64,000 nt of DNA from Pseudomonadota bacterium (GCA_023388355.1 JAEWGI010000016.1:5539-69538), one strand, 5' to 3'; counted from the stretch's first letter, positions 34,123-43,555 are shown. A program made the numbers and translations. The notes: a model not told the origin generated them from the sequence alone.

Positions 34123-35316
34123 TCAGCCCTGCCCTGGTGGTCCGGCCCGGTCGTGCGCCGTCGTCGGATCCGGCCCGCCGCCGGCGACGGGTTCGCCCTG
34201 CCCGTCCTCGGCGCCGGGCGACGTGGTGTCGGCGGCGTCCGGACCCGGCGCGGCGGACGACTGCGGTGGCGCGTGGTCCTCGCGCGCCAGGTCCGCGCGC
34301 AGTCGCGGCAGCGCGTGCGGATGGCAGCGCTCGAGATAATCGATCATGCGCTCGCGCACCACGCAGCGCAGGTCGAACAGCTCGCCCGAGTTGCGCGCGC
34401 TCACCAGCAGGCGCACCTGGATGGTGTGCTCGGCGGTCTCGGTGACCTGGGCGATGCACACCCGCCCGTCCCAGCGCGCGTCGTCCTCGCAGATGCGCTG
34501 CAGCTCCGCACGCACCTCGGCCATCGGCGTGCGGTAGTCCAGCCACAGGAAGGCGGTGCCCAGCAGCTGCGCGCTGGTGCGGGTCCAGTTCTGGAACGGG
34601 TTTTCGATGAACCACTGCAGCGGCACCACCAGGCGCCGCTCGTCCCACACCCGCACCACCACGTAGGTGCTGGTGATCTCCTCGATCCGGCCCCATTCGC
34701 CCTCCACGATCACCACGTCGTCGAGCCGGATCGGCTGCGCCAGCGCGATCTGCAGGCCGGCGATGAGGTTGCCGAACACCGGCCTGGCGGCGATGCCCGC
34801 GACCAGGCCGATGATGCCGGCCGAGGCCAGCAGGGTGGCGCCGATCTGGCGGATCGCGGGGAAGGTCATCAGCGCCAGCGCCACGCCGACCAGGATGATC
34901 GCGCCCTGGATCACGCGCGCAATCACCCGGGTCTGGGTCTGCACGCGCCGCGCGCCGAGGTTGTCCTCGACATCGACCGGATGATCGCGCAGGATCCGCG
35001 CCTCCAGCGCATCCACCGCCCGCACCGCCAGCCACACCGCGCACAGCAGCACGCCGATGCCGAGCCAGTGCTGCAGCTGGTCGATGGCCTGCGCCGACAG
35101 CGGGGTCGCGCGCACCGCGATCGCCAGGAACAGCAGCGGCAGGGCAAGCGCGGCCGGCACCGCGATCACCCGCACCACCCGCGCGACGGTATGGGTCCGG
35201 GCGCGTTCGGAGGCGCGGCGCGCGATCGACAGCAGCACGTGGCGCACCAGCAGGCCCAGCAGCAGCGCCACCAGCAGCGGCCACGCGACCGCGATGGCCT
35301 GTTGCCAGTCGGGCAT
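34123..35316 (-). CDS. MscS-family mechanosensitive channel-like protein
   Basis: A 397-residue inner membrane protein with four predicted helices in the first 190 residues and an MscS-type core. The pore helix region is TLLASAGIIGLVAGIAARPV, followed by the beta domain entry FGNLIAGLQIALAQPIRLDD and VVIVEGEWGRIEEITSTYVV. MscS proteins relieve osmotic pressure or pass small ions. The C-terminal 50 residues are Pro/Gly/Ala-rich and disordered. The start at 35316 (MPDWQQAIAVAWPLL) is chosen because the first helix begins there. Confidence 0.9.
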   Translation of the reverse strand: MPDWQQAIAVAWPLLVALLLGLLVRHVLLSIARRASERARTHTVARVVRVIAVPAALALPLLFLAIAVRATPLSAQAIDQLQHWLGIGVLLCAVWLAVRAVDALEARILRDHPVDVEDNLGARRVQTQTRVIARVIQGAIILVGVALALMTFPAIRQIGATLLASAGIIGLVAGIAARPVFGNLIAGLQIALAQPIRLDDVVIVEGEWGRIEEITSTYVVVRVWDERRLVVPLQWFIENPFQNWTRTSAQLLGTAFLWLDYRTPMAEVRAELQRICEDDARWDGRVCIAQVTETAEHTIQVRLLVSARNSGELFDLRCVVRERMIDYLERCHPHALPRLRADLAREDHAPPQSSAAPGPDAADTTSPGAEDGQGEPVAGGGPDPTTAHDRAGPPGQG

Positions 35317-35449
35317 TGCGCAGGAACTCCGGTCACGGGAGTGCGGGAGGATCGCATGCGCGATGTTCATGTCGCGTCGAACCCGCGCGGATCGAATCGC
35401 AACGCGCGTTGCGCTAGGGTTGCAATCCCTGTCCCGTGGAGACCATCCA

Positions 35450-36427
35450 GTGCGCAGCGCGATGCACGACAGTTTCGGCGATCCCTCGCAGGTACTCGCC
35501 TGCACCGATGCTCCGGTGCCCGAACCCGGGCCCGGCCAGGTGCGCGTGCGCATGGTCCTGGCGCCGATCCACAACCACGACCTGCTCACCGTGCGCGGCC
35601 TGTACGGCTGGAAACCGGAACTGCCGGCGATCGGCGGCAGCGAGGGCATGGGCGTGGTCGATGCGCTTGGCGAGGGCGTGGAAGGAATCGCCGTTGGCCA
35701 GCGCGTGGCCGCGGCCTCCGGGCGCGGCACCTGGGCGGAGTATTTCGTGGCGCCGGTGCGCATGCTGGTGCCGGTGCCGGAGGCGATCGGCGACGAGATC
35801 GCGGCGCAGCTGGTGGCGATGCCGCTGAGCGCGCTGATGCTGCTCGAATCGCTCGACCTGCAGCCCGGGCAGTGGATCGTGCAGAACGCGGCCAACGGCG
35901 CGGTCGGCAAGAGCCTGGCGATGCTGGCCGCCGCGCGCGGCGTGCGCGTGCTCAGCCTGGTGCGGCGCCAGGCGGGCGTGCAGGAAATGGCGACGCTCGG
36001 CATCGACGATGCGCTGTGCACCGCCGGCGACGGCTGGCAGGACGCGGCGAAGGCGCTGCTCGGCGACGACGGCGCGCGGGCGGCGGTGGACTCGGTCGGC
36101 GGCCGCGCCAGCGCCGAGTTGCTGCGCCTGCTCGGCGAAGGCGGCGTGCTGGTGTCGTTCGGCTCGATGAGCGGGGAGCCGATGGCGATTCCTTCCGGCG
36201 AGATGATCTTCCGTGATCTGACCGTGACCGGATTCTGGGGCAGCAAGACCAGCCGCGAGATGGCGCCCGAGGCGAAACAGCGGCTGTTCGCGGAACTGCT
36301 GCGCCGCGCCGGCAGCGGCGAACTGCGGCTGCCGGTGGACGCGGTGTTCGACCTGGAGCAGGCCGCGCAGGCGGCCGCGGCCAGCCAGCGCGCCGGTCGC
36401 GGCGGCAAGGTGCTGCTGCGCGCCTGA
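35450..36427 (+). CDS. MexS-like enoyl reductase / zinc-binding dehydrogenase family oxidoreductase
   Basis: A 325-residue medium-chain reductase of the 2-enoyl thioester reductase (ETR/MexS) type, NADPH-dependent. It has the GroES-like start (HDSFGDPSQVLACTDAPVPE, HNHDLLTVRGLYGWKPELPA), and the nucleotide-binding region NAANGAVGKSLAMLAAARGV near residue 145. It ends in GFWGSKTSREMAPEAKQRL. Structural zinc cysteines are absent. In Pseudomonas, MexS sits beside the regulator MexT and affects the MexEF-OprN pump; here the same three elements are neighbours. A GTG start is chosen, 4 codons before an ATG. Confidence 0.82.
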   Translation: MRSAMHDSFGDPSQVLACTDAPVPEPGPGQVRVRMVLAPIHNHDLLTVRGLYGWKPELPAIGGSEGMGVVDALGEGVEGIAVGQRVAAASGRGTWAEYFVAPVRMLVPVPEAIGDEIAAQLVAMPLSALMLLESLDLQPGQWIVQNAANGAVGKSLAMLAAARGVRVLSLVRRQAGVQEMATLGIDDALCTAGDGWQDAAKALLGDDGARAAVDSVGGRASAELLRLLGEGGVLVSFGSMSGEPMAIPSGEMIFRDLTVTGFWGSKTSREMAPEAKQRLFAELLRRAGSGELRLPVDAVFDLEQAAQAAAASQRAGRGGKVLLRA

Positions 36428-36473
36428 GCCGCGCGACCGCGGGCGCATCCGCAGGCGCCGCGCCGGGCAGACG

Positions 36474-37511
36474 CTAGTCGGCGGTCACCGTTTCCAGGAT
36501 GCGCTTGCCGGCAGCGATGTCGCCGGCCCGGTCGACGTCGGTCGACCCGGTTTCAGCGGCGTGCACGCCGCCGCAGCGCGCGGCCATCAGCGGGCAGTGT
36601 TCGGACATGTAGTCGATGTCCAGGTTCAGCCGTTCAAGCAGGAAGTCGACGAACGCGCGCACCTTGGGCGACTGTCCGTGGCCGCGCGGGAACACGGCGT
36701 TGAACTCGTACTCGGGCCCGGCCCAGCCGGCCAGCACACGCCGCACCTTGCCCAGCTCCACCGCCGGCTTGACCATCACGTCGGCGCCGATCACCAGGCC
36801 CTCGCCGCACAGCAGCGCGCCCTTGAGCGCGGCGGGGTCGTTGGCGACCAGGATCGGGTTGATCGGGAACTGCTGCAGGCCGCTGCCGTCATCGAGCGGC
36901 CACGCGTAGCCGCTGCCGTGGCGATGCTTGTGCATGGCCAGGGTGCGGTGATACTGCAGCTCGTCCGGATGCAGCGGTTCGCCGTGGCGTTCGACATAGC
37001 TGCTGGCCGCGAACACCTGGGTGCGGATGGTGCCGAGCCGGCGCGCAACGAGGCTCGAGTCGGGCAGCGGGCCCAGTCGCAGCGCGACGTCGATCTCGGT
37101 GGCGATCAGGTCGACCGGCTCGTTGGACAGGGTCATGTCCACCCGCACTTCCGGATGGCGCATGTGGAACTCGCCCAGCAGCGGCGCGATCTTGTCGATG
37201 CCGATCGAGTACGGCGCGGTGAAGCGCAGCCAGCCGCGCGGACCGGCCTGCAGCTGGCCGACCGCGCTCTCGGCTTCGCTCAGGTCGCGCGCGATGCGCT
37301 GCGAATGTTCGAAGTACACGTTGCCGGCCTCGGTCAGGCCGAGCTTGCGCGTGGTGCGGTGGAGCAGCTGCGCGCCCAGGCGCGACTCGAGCTCCTGCAC
37401 CTTGCGGCTGACCGTGGTCTTGGGAAGACGCAGCGATTTGGCTGCGCCGACGAAACTGCCGTGCTCGACCACCTTGACGAAGATCAGGGTGTCGTTGAGA
37501 TCGTGAGACAT
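36474..37511 (-). CDS. LysR-family regulator (MexT-like position)
   Basis: A 345-residue LysR-type transcription factor. The N-terminal winged helix is residues 1-65 (LIFVKVVEHGSFVGAAKSLR, LPKTTVSRKVQELESRLGAQ), followed by the effector domain from about 90. A 40-residue C-terminal extension after the effector domain contains two cysteines. It is divergent from the efflux operon and convergent with the MexS-like gene. By place it is the candidate controller of the pump, like MexT, but its sequence is closer to generic CrgA/AaeR-type LysR proteins. An inverted repeat overlaps its promoter. Confidence 0.9.
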   Translation of the reverse strand: MSHDLNDTLIFVKVVEHGSFVGAAKSLRLPKTTVSRKVQELESRLGAQLLHRTTRKLGLTEAGNVYFEHSQRIARDLSEAESAVGQLQAGPRGWLRFTAPYSIGIDKIAPLLGEFHMRHPEVRVDMTLSNEPVDLIATEIDVALRLGPLPDSSLVARRLGTIRTQVFAASSYVERHGEPLHPDELQYHRTLAMHKHRHGSGYAWPLDDGSGLQQFPINPILVANDPAALKGALLCGEGLVIGADVMVKPAVELGKVRRVLAGWAGPEYEFNAVFPRGHGQSPKVRAFVDFLLERLNLDIDYMSEHCPLMAARCGGVHAAETGSTDVDRAGDIAAGKRILETVTAD

Positions 37512-37564
37512 GGCTGGGGTCCTGTCGGGGGAAGGGAACTGCTGATTGGCCCACCTGCTGGACA

Positions 37565-37593
37565 ATTATTCCCTTGATTGGGGACTAATCAAG
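37565..37593 (-). promoter_or_regulatory. LysR promoter with overlapping LTTR palindrome
   Basis: On the minus strand TTGATT (37587-37592) and AATAAT (37565-37570) are 16 nt apart, a good sigma-70 promoter for the LysR gene. CTTGATT (37573-37579) and AATCAAG (37587-37593) form a perfect inverted repeat with a T-N11-A core, the usual LysR binding site. It covers the -35 box, which fits autoregulation and control of the divergent efflux operon. Confidence 0.6.
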
Positions 37594-37644
37594 TCCTCAT
37601 TCGAAGCGCAGGATGTGCGCCATCCCCCCCGATGGACCGCCGCC

Positions 37645-37890
37645 ATGCGTGCATCGCCGCGCCGCCACCTGTCCCACGCCAGCCTCGTCACGCTGCTGGC
37701 CGTGGACCTGCTCGCCCTCAGCGCTCTCGTGATCGATCAATGGGTTGCGATTGAATCCGGCTGGGCCTGGCTGCTGGCCGTGGCGCTCACGCTGGCCCTG
37801 CTGCCGGCCCTGCTGGGGCTGGTCGACCGGGTGTTCGCGATGGCCGGACTGGCCCGGAATATCCCGGTCGCGGGAGGAACATTCCCGTGA
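37645..37890 (+). CDS. Small two-helix membrane protein heading the efflux operon
   Basis: An 81-residue protein with two hydrophobic segments (LVTLLAVDLLALSALVIDQW and [20 protein letters not shown]) and a short basic N-terminus. I do not recognise the family. The stop overlaps the GTG start of the following SDR-like gene by 4 nt (GTGA), so the two are co-translated. It is the first gene after the LysR operator on the plus strand. It could stabilise the pump or be a sensor; nothing in the sequence decides. Confidence 0.6.
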   Translation: MRASPRRHLSHASLVTLLAVDLLALSALVIDQWVAIESGWAWLLAVALTLALLPALLGLVDRVFAMAGLARNIPVAGGTFP

Positions 37891-38753
37891 GCGGGATAAT
37901 CGATTCCGGGACAATGCCCCGCGTCCTGGTCGTGCTGGGCGCCGACGGCACCGTCGGCCGCGGCGCGGTGGAGGCCGCGCTCGACGCCGGGCGCGCGGTG
38001 GTCGCGGTCGGCCTGGACGAGGCCGCGCGGCTCGCGCTGCTGCAGCGTCATCCGCAGGCGCGGCTGGCCGCGCTTGCCGACACGGTCTCCAGCGATGCCG
38101 ACGCCGCCGCGCTGGCCGCGCGCCTGCGCGTGCCGGGCGTGGCCATCGACGGCGTGGTCGCCAGCCTCGTCGGCAGCCATCCCTGCGGACGCCTGGCCGA
38201 CGGGCCGGCCGAAGTGCTGCAGCGCGCGCTCGACCAGGACCTGCTGCCGCACCTGTTCGCCGCGCGCCACCTGCTGCCGCTGCTGGCGCACGACAGCGCC
38301 GGCTACGTGCTGGTGGGCGGCCCCGGCGGACGCTACCCCTGGGCCGGGTACGGCCACTGCTCGATCGCCGCCGCGGCGCTGCGGATGATGGCGCGCGTGC
38401 TGCACGACGAGGCCGGGCGCGAAGGCCGGCGCGTGCAGCTGCTGGCGATGGATGCCCCGGTCGCATCCGATCCCGCGCTCGCGCTGGCGCTGGGGCGGCG
38501 CGCGCTCGCCATGCTCGATGCAGCGCGCGGCGGCGGCTGCCGGCCCATCGTCGACTACGCCGCGCCGATGACCTCCGGGGTCATCGCCAGCGCCCCCGTG
38601 CCTGCATCAAGGTCGCTGCACCCGCCCCCGTCGCAGCGCGCGGCCGGCTCCCCATCGCTGGTGCCCGCGCGCGACCTGCGCGCCGCGCGCGCGCTGCTCG
38701 ACGCGATCGCCTTTCCCACCTCCCCCGGAAGCCTCCACGATGAACACTGCTGA
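37887..38753 (+). CDS. SDR-like protein without the YxxxK catalytic pair
   Basis: A 288-residue Rossmann-fold protein. The nucleotide-binding loop VLVVLGADGTVGRGAVEAAL is at residues 13-32. The catalytic segment, normally YxxxK, reads GYGHCSIAAAALRMM, with no lysine in place, so it is unlikely to be an active dehydrogenase; an NAD(P)-sensing or structural role is possible. The last 60 residues are unlike SDRs. GTG start with GGAGGA 9 nt before; an in-frame ATG at 37914 is the alternative. It overlaps the next gene start by 14 nt. Confidence 0.65.
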   Translation: MSGIIDSGTMPRVLVVLGADGTVGRGAVEAALDAGRAVVAVGLDEAARLALLQRHPQARLAALADTVSSDADAAALAARLRVPGVAIDGVVASLVGSHPCGRLADGPAEVLQRALDQDLLPHLFAARHLLPLLAHDSAGYVLVGGPGGRYPWAGYGHCSIAAAALRMMARVLHDEAGREGRRVQLLAMDAPVASDPALALALGRRALAMLDAARGGGCRPIVDYAAPMTSGVIASAPVPASRSLHPPPSQRAAGSPSLVPARDLRAARALLDAIAFPTSPGSLHDEHC

Positions 38754-39939
38754 CCGACACCAGACCCCCTCCCGCACCCGGCGCGCCGCGCGCCTGCTGC
38801 CGGTACTGCTGGCCGCGGCGATCGCCGCCGCCTGCAGCTCCAACGCCTCGCCCGGCGACGCCGCGCCGCCGCCGCCCGAAGTGAGCGTGGCCGACGTGGT
38901 GGAGCGCAGCGTGCGCCAGTGGGACGACTTCACCGGCCGCATCACCGCGGTCGAGACGGTGGAGCTGCGCCCGCGCGTGAGCGGCTACGTGCAGCGCGTG
39001 GCCTACGAGGAAGGGCAGCTGCTGGCGAAGGGCGACCTGCTGTTCGAGATCGACCCGCGCCCCTACCGCGCCGCGCTCGACCGCGCCGAGGCCGAACTGG
39101 AGCGCGCACGCAGCGAGGCGCGGCTGGCCAGCGCGCAGACCGTGCGCGCCAAGGCGCTGGTAGAAGCGCGCGCGATCTCGCGCGAGGAGTTCGAGACCCG
39201 CAGCGCCGCCACCGCCCAGGGCAATGCCGCGGTGCGCGCGGCCGAGGCCGCGGTCGCCGCCGCGCGCCTGGACCTGCAGTTCACCAAGGTGCGCTCGCCC
39301 ATCGACGGCCGCGCCGGGCGCGCGATGGTGACCACCGGCAACCTCGCCCAGGCCGACGCAACCCTGCTCACCACGGTGGTGTCGCAGGACCCGGTGCACG
39401 TGTACTTCGAGGCCGACGAGCAGACCTGGCTGCGCTACAGCCGCGCCGCGGGCGACGGCGGGCGCGGCGGCGACGACCGCGCGGTGCGCGTCGGGCTGGC
39501 CGGCGAGGACGGCCATCCGCATGCGGGCACGGTCGATTTCATCGACAACCGCGTCGACCCGGATACCGGCACGATCCGCGCGCGCGCGGTGCTGCGCAAT
39601 CCGGACGGGCTGTTCACGCCGGGGCTGTTCGCGCGGGTGCAGCTGGAGGCCGGCGCCGGGTTCGAGGCGCTGCTGGTCGACGACAAGGCGGTGCTCACCG
39701 ACCAGGACCGCAAGTACGTCTACGTGCTCGGCGAGGACAACACCGCGCAGCGCCGCGACGTGGTGCTCGGACGCATGGCCGATGGCCTGCGCGTGGTGCA
39801 GTCGGGCCTGGAGCCAACCGACACGGTAATCGTCAATGGCCTGCAGAAGGTGTTCATGCCGGGCATGCCGGTGGCACCGACGCGGGTGGCGATGGAGTCG
39901 CCGGATGGCGCGCCTGACGCCGTGGCCAGCGTGCAGTAA
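38740..39939 (+). CDS. RND efflux pump periplasmic adaptor (MexE-like)
   Basis: A 399-residue membrane fusion protein that bridges the inner membrane pump and the outer membrane channel. A signal peptide with lipobox-like AAACSS (residues about 28-33) suggests a lipid anchor. The lipoyl/hairpin pattern is ETVELRPRVSGYVQRVAYEE then GDLLFEIDPRPYRAALDRAE. The beta-barrel and proximal domains follow (VDFIDNRVDPDTGTIRARAV, GLFARVQLEA). It is upstream of the pump gene, separated by a 344-nt repeat-bearing gap. Confidence 0.93.
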   Translation: MNTADRHQTPSRTRRAARLLPVLLAAAIAAACSSNASPGDAAPPPPEVSVADVVERSVRQWDDFTGRITAVETVELRPRVSGYVQRVAYEEGQLLAKGDLLFEIDPRPYRAALDRAEAELERARSEARLASAQTVRAKALVEARAISREEFETRSAATAQGNAAVRAAEAAVAAARLDLQFTKVRSPIDGRAGRAMVTTGNLAQADATLLTTVVSQDPVHVYFEADEQTWLRYSRAAGDGGRGGDDRAVRVGLAGEDGHPHAGTVDFIDNRVDPDTGTIRARAVLRNPDGLFTPGLFARVQLEAGAGFEALLVDDKAVLTDQDRKYVYVLGEDNTAQRRDVVLGRMADGLRVVQSGLEPTDTVIVNGLQKVFMPGMPVAPTRVAMESPDGAPDAVASVQ

Positions 39940-39985
39940 CGAACTCCGCACTGAAGCCCTCCCTTTCAAGGGCGAGCACTGAAAG

Positions 39986-40095
39986 CCCTCCCCTTCAAGG
40001 GGAGGGTTGGGTGGGGATGGTTCTGGCGCAAGCGGCCGGACGCGAGCTGCACGGCAACACCATCCCCACCCCGGCCCTCCCCTTGAAGGGGAGGG
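39986..40095. repeat. Inverted repeat element between adaptor and pump genes
   Basis: Two copies of the hairpin CCCTCCCC/GGGGAGGG (39986-40006 and 40075-40095) are arranged as inverted arms of a larger palindrome that also includes TGGGGATGGT (about 40011) and its complement ACCATCCCCA (about 40059). The rest of the 39940-40283 gap holds no gene. Lying inside an operon, it may reduce read-through or set mRNA ends. Confidence 0.85.
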
Positions 40096-40283
40096 AGAAC
40101 AGCGGCGGCCCTCCCTTTGGGAGAGCGGCGGCGCTTCACGCGACAGCTCCTGGGCCTCCCCCGGCCCATCCGGCTGGCGGTCTTCCCGTTTCCCTCCCCC
40201 CGGGGAAGACCGCCGGACCGGAGTTTTCCACCCAGGCCGCGCACGCGCGGCGACCGCGGCCAGTGCCGCAAGGACACACTCCA

Positions 40284-43200
40284 ATGGAATTCTCCCGCTT
40301 CTTCATCGACCGCCCGATCTTCGCCGCCGTGCTGTCGATCGTGATCTTCGCCGCCGGCCTGATCTCGATTCCGCTGCTGCCGATCGGCGAGTATCCCGAG
40401 GTGGTGCCACCGTCGGTGGTGGTGCGCACCGTGTACCCGGGCGCCAACCCCAAGGTGATTTCCGAAACCGTGGCCACGCCGCTGGAGGAAGCGATCACCG
40501 GCGTCGAGGACCTGATGTACGTCAAGTCCGTCGCCGGCTCCGACGGCGTGCTGCAGCTCACCGCCACCTTCAAGCCCGGCACCGATCCGGACGAGGCCAC
40601 GGTCAAGGTGCAGAACCGCGTGGCGCAGGCGCTGGCGCGGCTGCCCGAGGACGTGCGCCGCCAGGGCGTGACCACGCAAAAGCAGTCGCCGGTGTTCCTG
40701 ATGGTGGTGCACCTGACTTCGGAAGACGGCCGCTACGATTCGCTGTACCTGCGCAACTACATGCGCCTGCACGTGCGCGACGAACTCTCGCGCATCGACG
40801 GCGTGGGCGACGCGCAGCTGTTCGGCGGCGGCGACTACGCGATGCGGATCTGGCTCGACCCCGACCGCGTGGCCTCGCGCGGGCTCACCGCCGGCGACGT
40901 GCTGCGCGCGGTGCGCGAGCAGAACGTACAGGTCTCGGCCGGCCAGCTCGGCGCCGAGCCGATCGCCAACGGCAGCGACTTCCTGCTGCCGATCAACGCG
41001 CGCGGGCGCCTGGAAAGCGTCGAGGAGTTCGGCGACATCGTGCTCGAGGCCGGCAGCGACGGCGGGATCGTGCGCCTGCGCGACGTGGCCCGGATCGAGC
41101 TGGCCGCGGGCGACTACACCCTGCGCGCGCGCCTGGACGGCAGGAACGCCGCCGCCATCGGTATCTTCCAGGCGCCCGGCGCCAACGCGCTGGAGATCCG
41201 CGACGCGGTGGTGGCGAAGATGGATGCGCTGCGGCCGGCCCTGCCGCCGGGCGTGGAGATCCAGTCGGTCTACGACACCACGATCTTCGTGCGCGATTCG
41301 ATCCGCTCGGTGATCACCACCCTGCTCGAAGCGACCCTGCTGGTGGTGCTGGTGGTGATCCTGTTCCTGCAGACCTGGCGCGCCTCGATCATCCCGCTGC
41401 TGGCGGTGCCGGTGTCGGTGGTCGGCACGTTCGCGGTGCTCTACCTGCTGGGCTATTCGATCAACACCCTGACCCTGTTCGGCCTGGTGCTGGCGATCGG
41501 GATCGTGGTGGACGACGCGATCGTGGTGGTGGAGAACGTCGAGCGCCACATCGAGGCCGGCGCGACGCCGCTCGAAGCCGCGCACCTGGCCATGCGCGAG
41601 GTGTCGGGGCCGATCATCGCGATCGCGCTGGTGCTGTGCGCGGTGTTCGTGCCGATGGCTTTCCTGGATGGCGTGACCGGTCAGTTCTACAAGCAGTTCG
41701 CGGTGACCATCGCGATCTCGACGGTGATCTCGGCGATCAACTCGCTGACGCTCTCGCCGGCGCTGGCGGCCAAGCTGCTCAAGCCGCACGGTGCAGAGAA
41801 GGATGCGCCGTCGCGGGTCATCGACCGGCTGTTCGGCTGGGTGTTCCGGCCCTTCAACCGCTTCTTCAACCGCAGCTCGCAGCGCTATGAAGGAGCGGTC
41901 GCGCGCGCGCTGGGACGGCGCGGCGCGGTGTTCCTGGTCTACCTGGTGCTGCTGGCGGGCGCGGCGGTGATGTTCAAGGCGGTGCCGGCCGGCTTCATTC
42001 CGGTGCAGGACAAGATGTACCTGATCGCGGGCGTGAAGATGCCCGAAGGCGCCTCGATCGAGCGCACCGACGCCGTGCTCAAGAGGATGGCGGCGATGGC
42101 GATGGAGGTCGACGGCATCGCGCACGAGGTCGCGTTCCCGGGCCTGAACCCGCTGCAGTTCACCAATACGCCCAACAACGGCGTGGTGTTCTTCCCGCTC
42201 GAACCGTTCTCGGAGCGCTCGCGCAGCGCGGAGGAAATCAACGCCGAGCTCAACGCGAAGTTCGCGTCGATCCAGGAAGGCTTCACCTTCGCCTTCATGC
42301 CGCCGCCGATCCAGGGGCTGGGCAATGGTTCGGGCTGGTCGCTGTTCGTCGAGGACCGCACCCGCCTGGGCTACGGCGCGCTGCAGGACGCGGTGCAGGC
42401 CTTCCAGGGCGCGGCCGCGCAGACGCCGGGGCTGGGCTTCCCGATCACCAGCTACCAGGCCAACGTGCCGCAGCTCGACGCCGAGGTCGACCGGGTCAAG
42501 GCCAAGGCCCAGGGCGTGCCGCTGACCGGGCTGTTCGAGACCCTGCAGACCTACCTCGGCTCGGCCTACGTCAACGACTTCAACATGTTCGGCCGCACCT
42601 GGCAGGTGATCGCGCAGGCCGACGGCGAGTTCCGCGACCAGGTCGAGGACATCGCCAGCCTGCGCACCCGCAACGCCGCCGGCGACATGGTGCCGATCGG
42701 CTCGATGGTGGACATCCAGCAGAGCTACGGGCCCGATCCGGTGATCCGCTTCAACGGCTACCCCGCGGCCGACCTGCTGGGCGAGGCCGACCCGCGCGTG
42801 CTGTCCTCGGGCGAGGCGATGGCAACGGTGGCCGGGCTGGCGCAGCAGGTGCTGCCGGCCGGCATGGGCATCGGCTGGAGCGACCTGAGCTTCCAGCAGG
42901 CCAGCCAGGGCGATGCGGCGCTGGTGATCTTCCCGCTGGCGGTGCTGCTGGCCTTCCTGGTGCTGGCGGCGCTGTACGAGAGCTGGACCCTGCCGCTGGC
43001 GGTGATCCTGATCGTGCCGATGACGATGCTCTCGGCGCTCATCGGGGTGTGGCTGACCGGCGGCGACAACAACGTGTTCGTGCAGGTGGGCCTGGTGGTG
43101 CTGATGGGGCTGGCGTGCAAGAACGCGATCCTGATCGTGGAGTTCGCGCGCGAGCTCGAGCTGCAGGGCAAGGGAATAGTGGAGGCCGCGCTGGAAGCCT

Positions 43201-43454
43201 GCCGCCTGCGCCTGCGCCCGATCGTGATGACCTCGGTCGCCTTCATCGCCGGCACCGTGCCGCTGGTGTTCTCGAGCGGCGCGGGCGCGGAGGTGCGCTC
43301 GGTCACCGGCATCACCGTGTTCGCCGGGATGCTCGGCGTGACCGCCTTCGGCCTGTTCCTCACCCCGGTGTTCTACGTCGCGCTGCGCAAGCTGGCCAAT
43401 GCGCCGCTGGTCTCGCATGCGCCGGCGCAGCAGCCGGCGCGGGTCGACGCATGA
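40284..43454 (+). CDS. RND multidrug efflux transporter (MexF-like)
   Basis: A 1056-residue inner membrane proton-driven pump of the HAE1 family. It begins MEFSRFFIDRPIFAAVLSIV. Hallmarks are EYPEVVPPSVVVRTVYPGAN, the proton-relay helix IGIVVDDAIVVVENVERH near residue 405 with its two aspartates, and GLACKNAILIVEFARELEL near 950 with the partner lysine. Twelve membrane helices and two large periplasmic loops are visible. The text of several segments is closest to MexF/BpeF-type pumps that export chloramphenicol, trimethoprim and quinolones; actual substrates are unknown. Confidence 0.95.
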   Translation: MEFSRFFIDRPIFAAVLSIVIFAAGLISIPLLPIGEYPEVVPPSVVVRTVYPGANPKVISETVATPLEEAITGVEDLMYVKSVAGSDGVLQLTATFKPGTDPDEATVKVQNRVAQALARLPEDVRRQGVTTQKQSPVFLMVVHLTSEDGRYDSLYLRNYMRLHVRDELSRIDGVGDAQLFGGGDYAMRIWLDPDRVASRGLTAGDVLRAVREQNVQVSAGQLGAEPIANGSDFLLPINARGRLESVEEFGDIVLEAGSDGGIVRLRDVARIELAAGDYTLRARLDGRNAAAIGIFQAPGANALEIRDAVVAKMDALRPALPPGVEIQSVYDTTIFVRDSIRSVITTLLEATLLVVLVVILFLQTWRASIIPLLAVPVSVVGTFAVLYLLGYSINTLTLFGLVLAIGIVVDDAIVVVENVERHIEAGATPLEAAHLAMREVSGPIIAIALVLCAVFVPMAFLDGVTGQFYKQFAVTIAISTVISAINSLTLSPALAAKLLKPHGAEKDAPSRVIDRLFGWVFRPFNRFFNRSSQRYEGAVARALGRRGAVFLVYLVLLAGAAVMFKAVPAGFIPVQDKMYLIAGVKMPEGASIERTDAVLKRMAAMAMEVDGIAHEVAFPGLNPLQFTNTPNNGVVFFPLEPFSERSRSAEEINAELNAKFASIQEGFTFAFMPPPIQGLGNGSGWSLFVEDRTRLGYGALQDAVQAFQGAAAQTPGLGFPITSYQANVPQLDAEVDRVKAKAQGVPLTGLFETLQTYLGSAYVNDFNMFGRTWQVIAQADGEFRDQVEDIASLRTRNAAGDMVPIGSMVDIQQSYGPDPVIRFNGYPAADLLGEADPRVLSSGEAMATVAGLAQQVLPAGMGIGWSDLSFQQASQGDAALVIFPLAVLLAFLVLAALYESWTLPLAVILIVPMTMLSALIGVWLTGGDNNVFVQVGLVVLMGLACKNAILIVEFARELELQGKGIVEAALEACRLRLRPIVMTSVAFIAGTVPLVFSSGAGAEVRSVTGITVFAGMLGVTAFGLFLTPVFYVALRKLANAPLVSHAPAQQPARVDA

Positions 43455-43555
43455 GCATGTGACGTCCGGAACCGGCCGGCGGGCACGCCGCCGGTTCCAC
43501 ATCCTTCCCCCGGCGCGGTCCGTCCGCGCCTCATCCCTCATCAAGGAGTTCCCCC

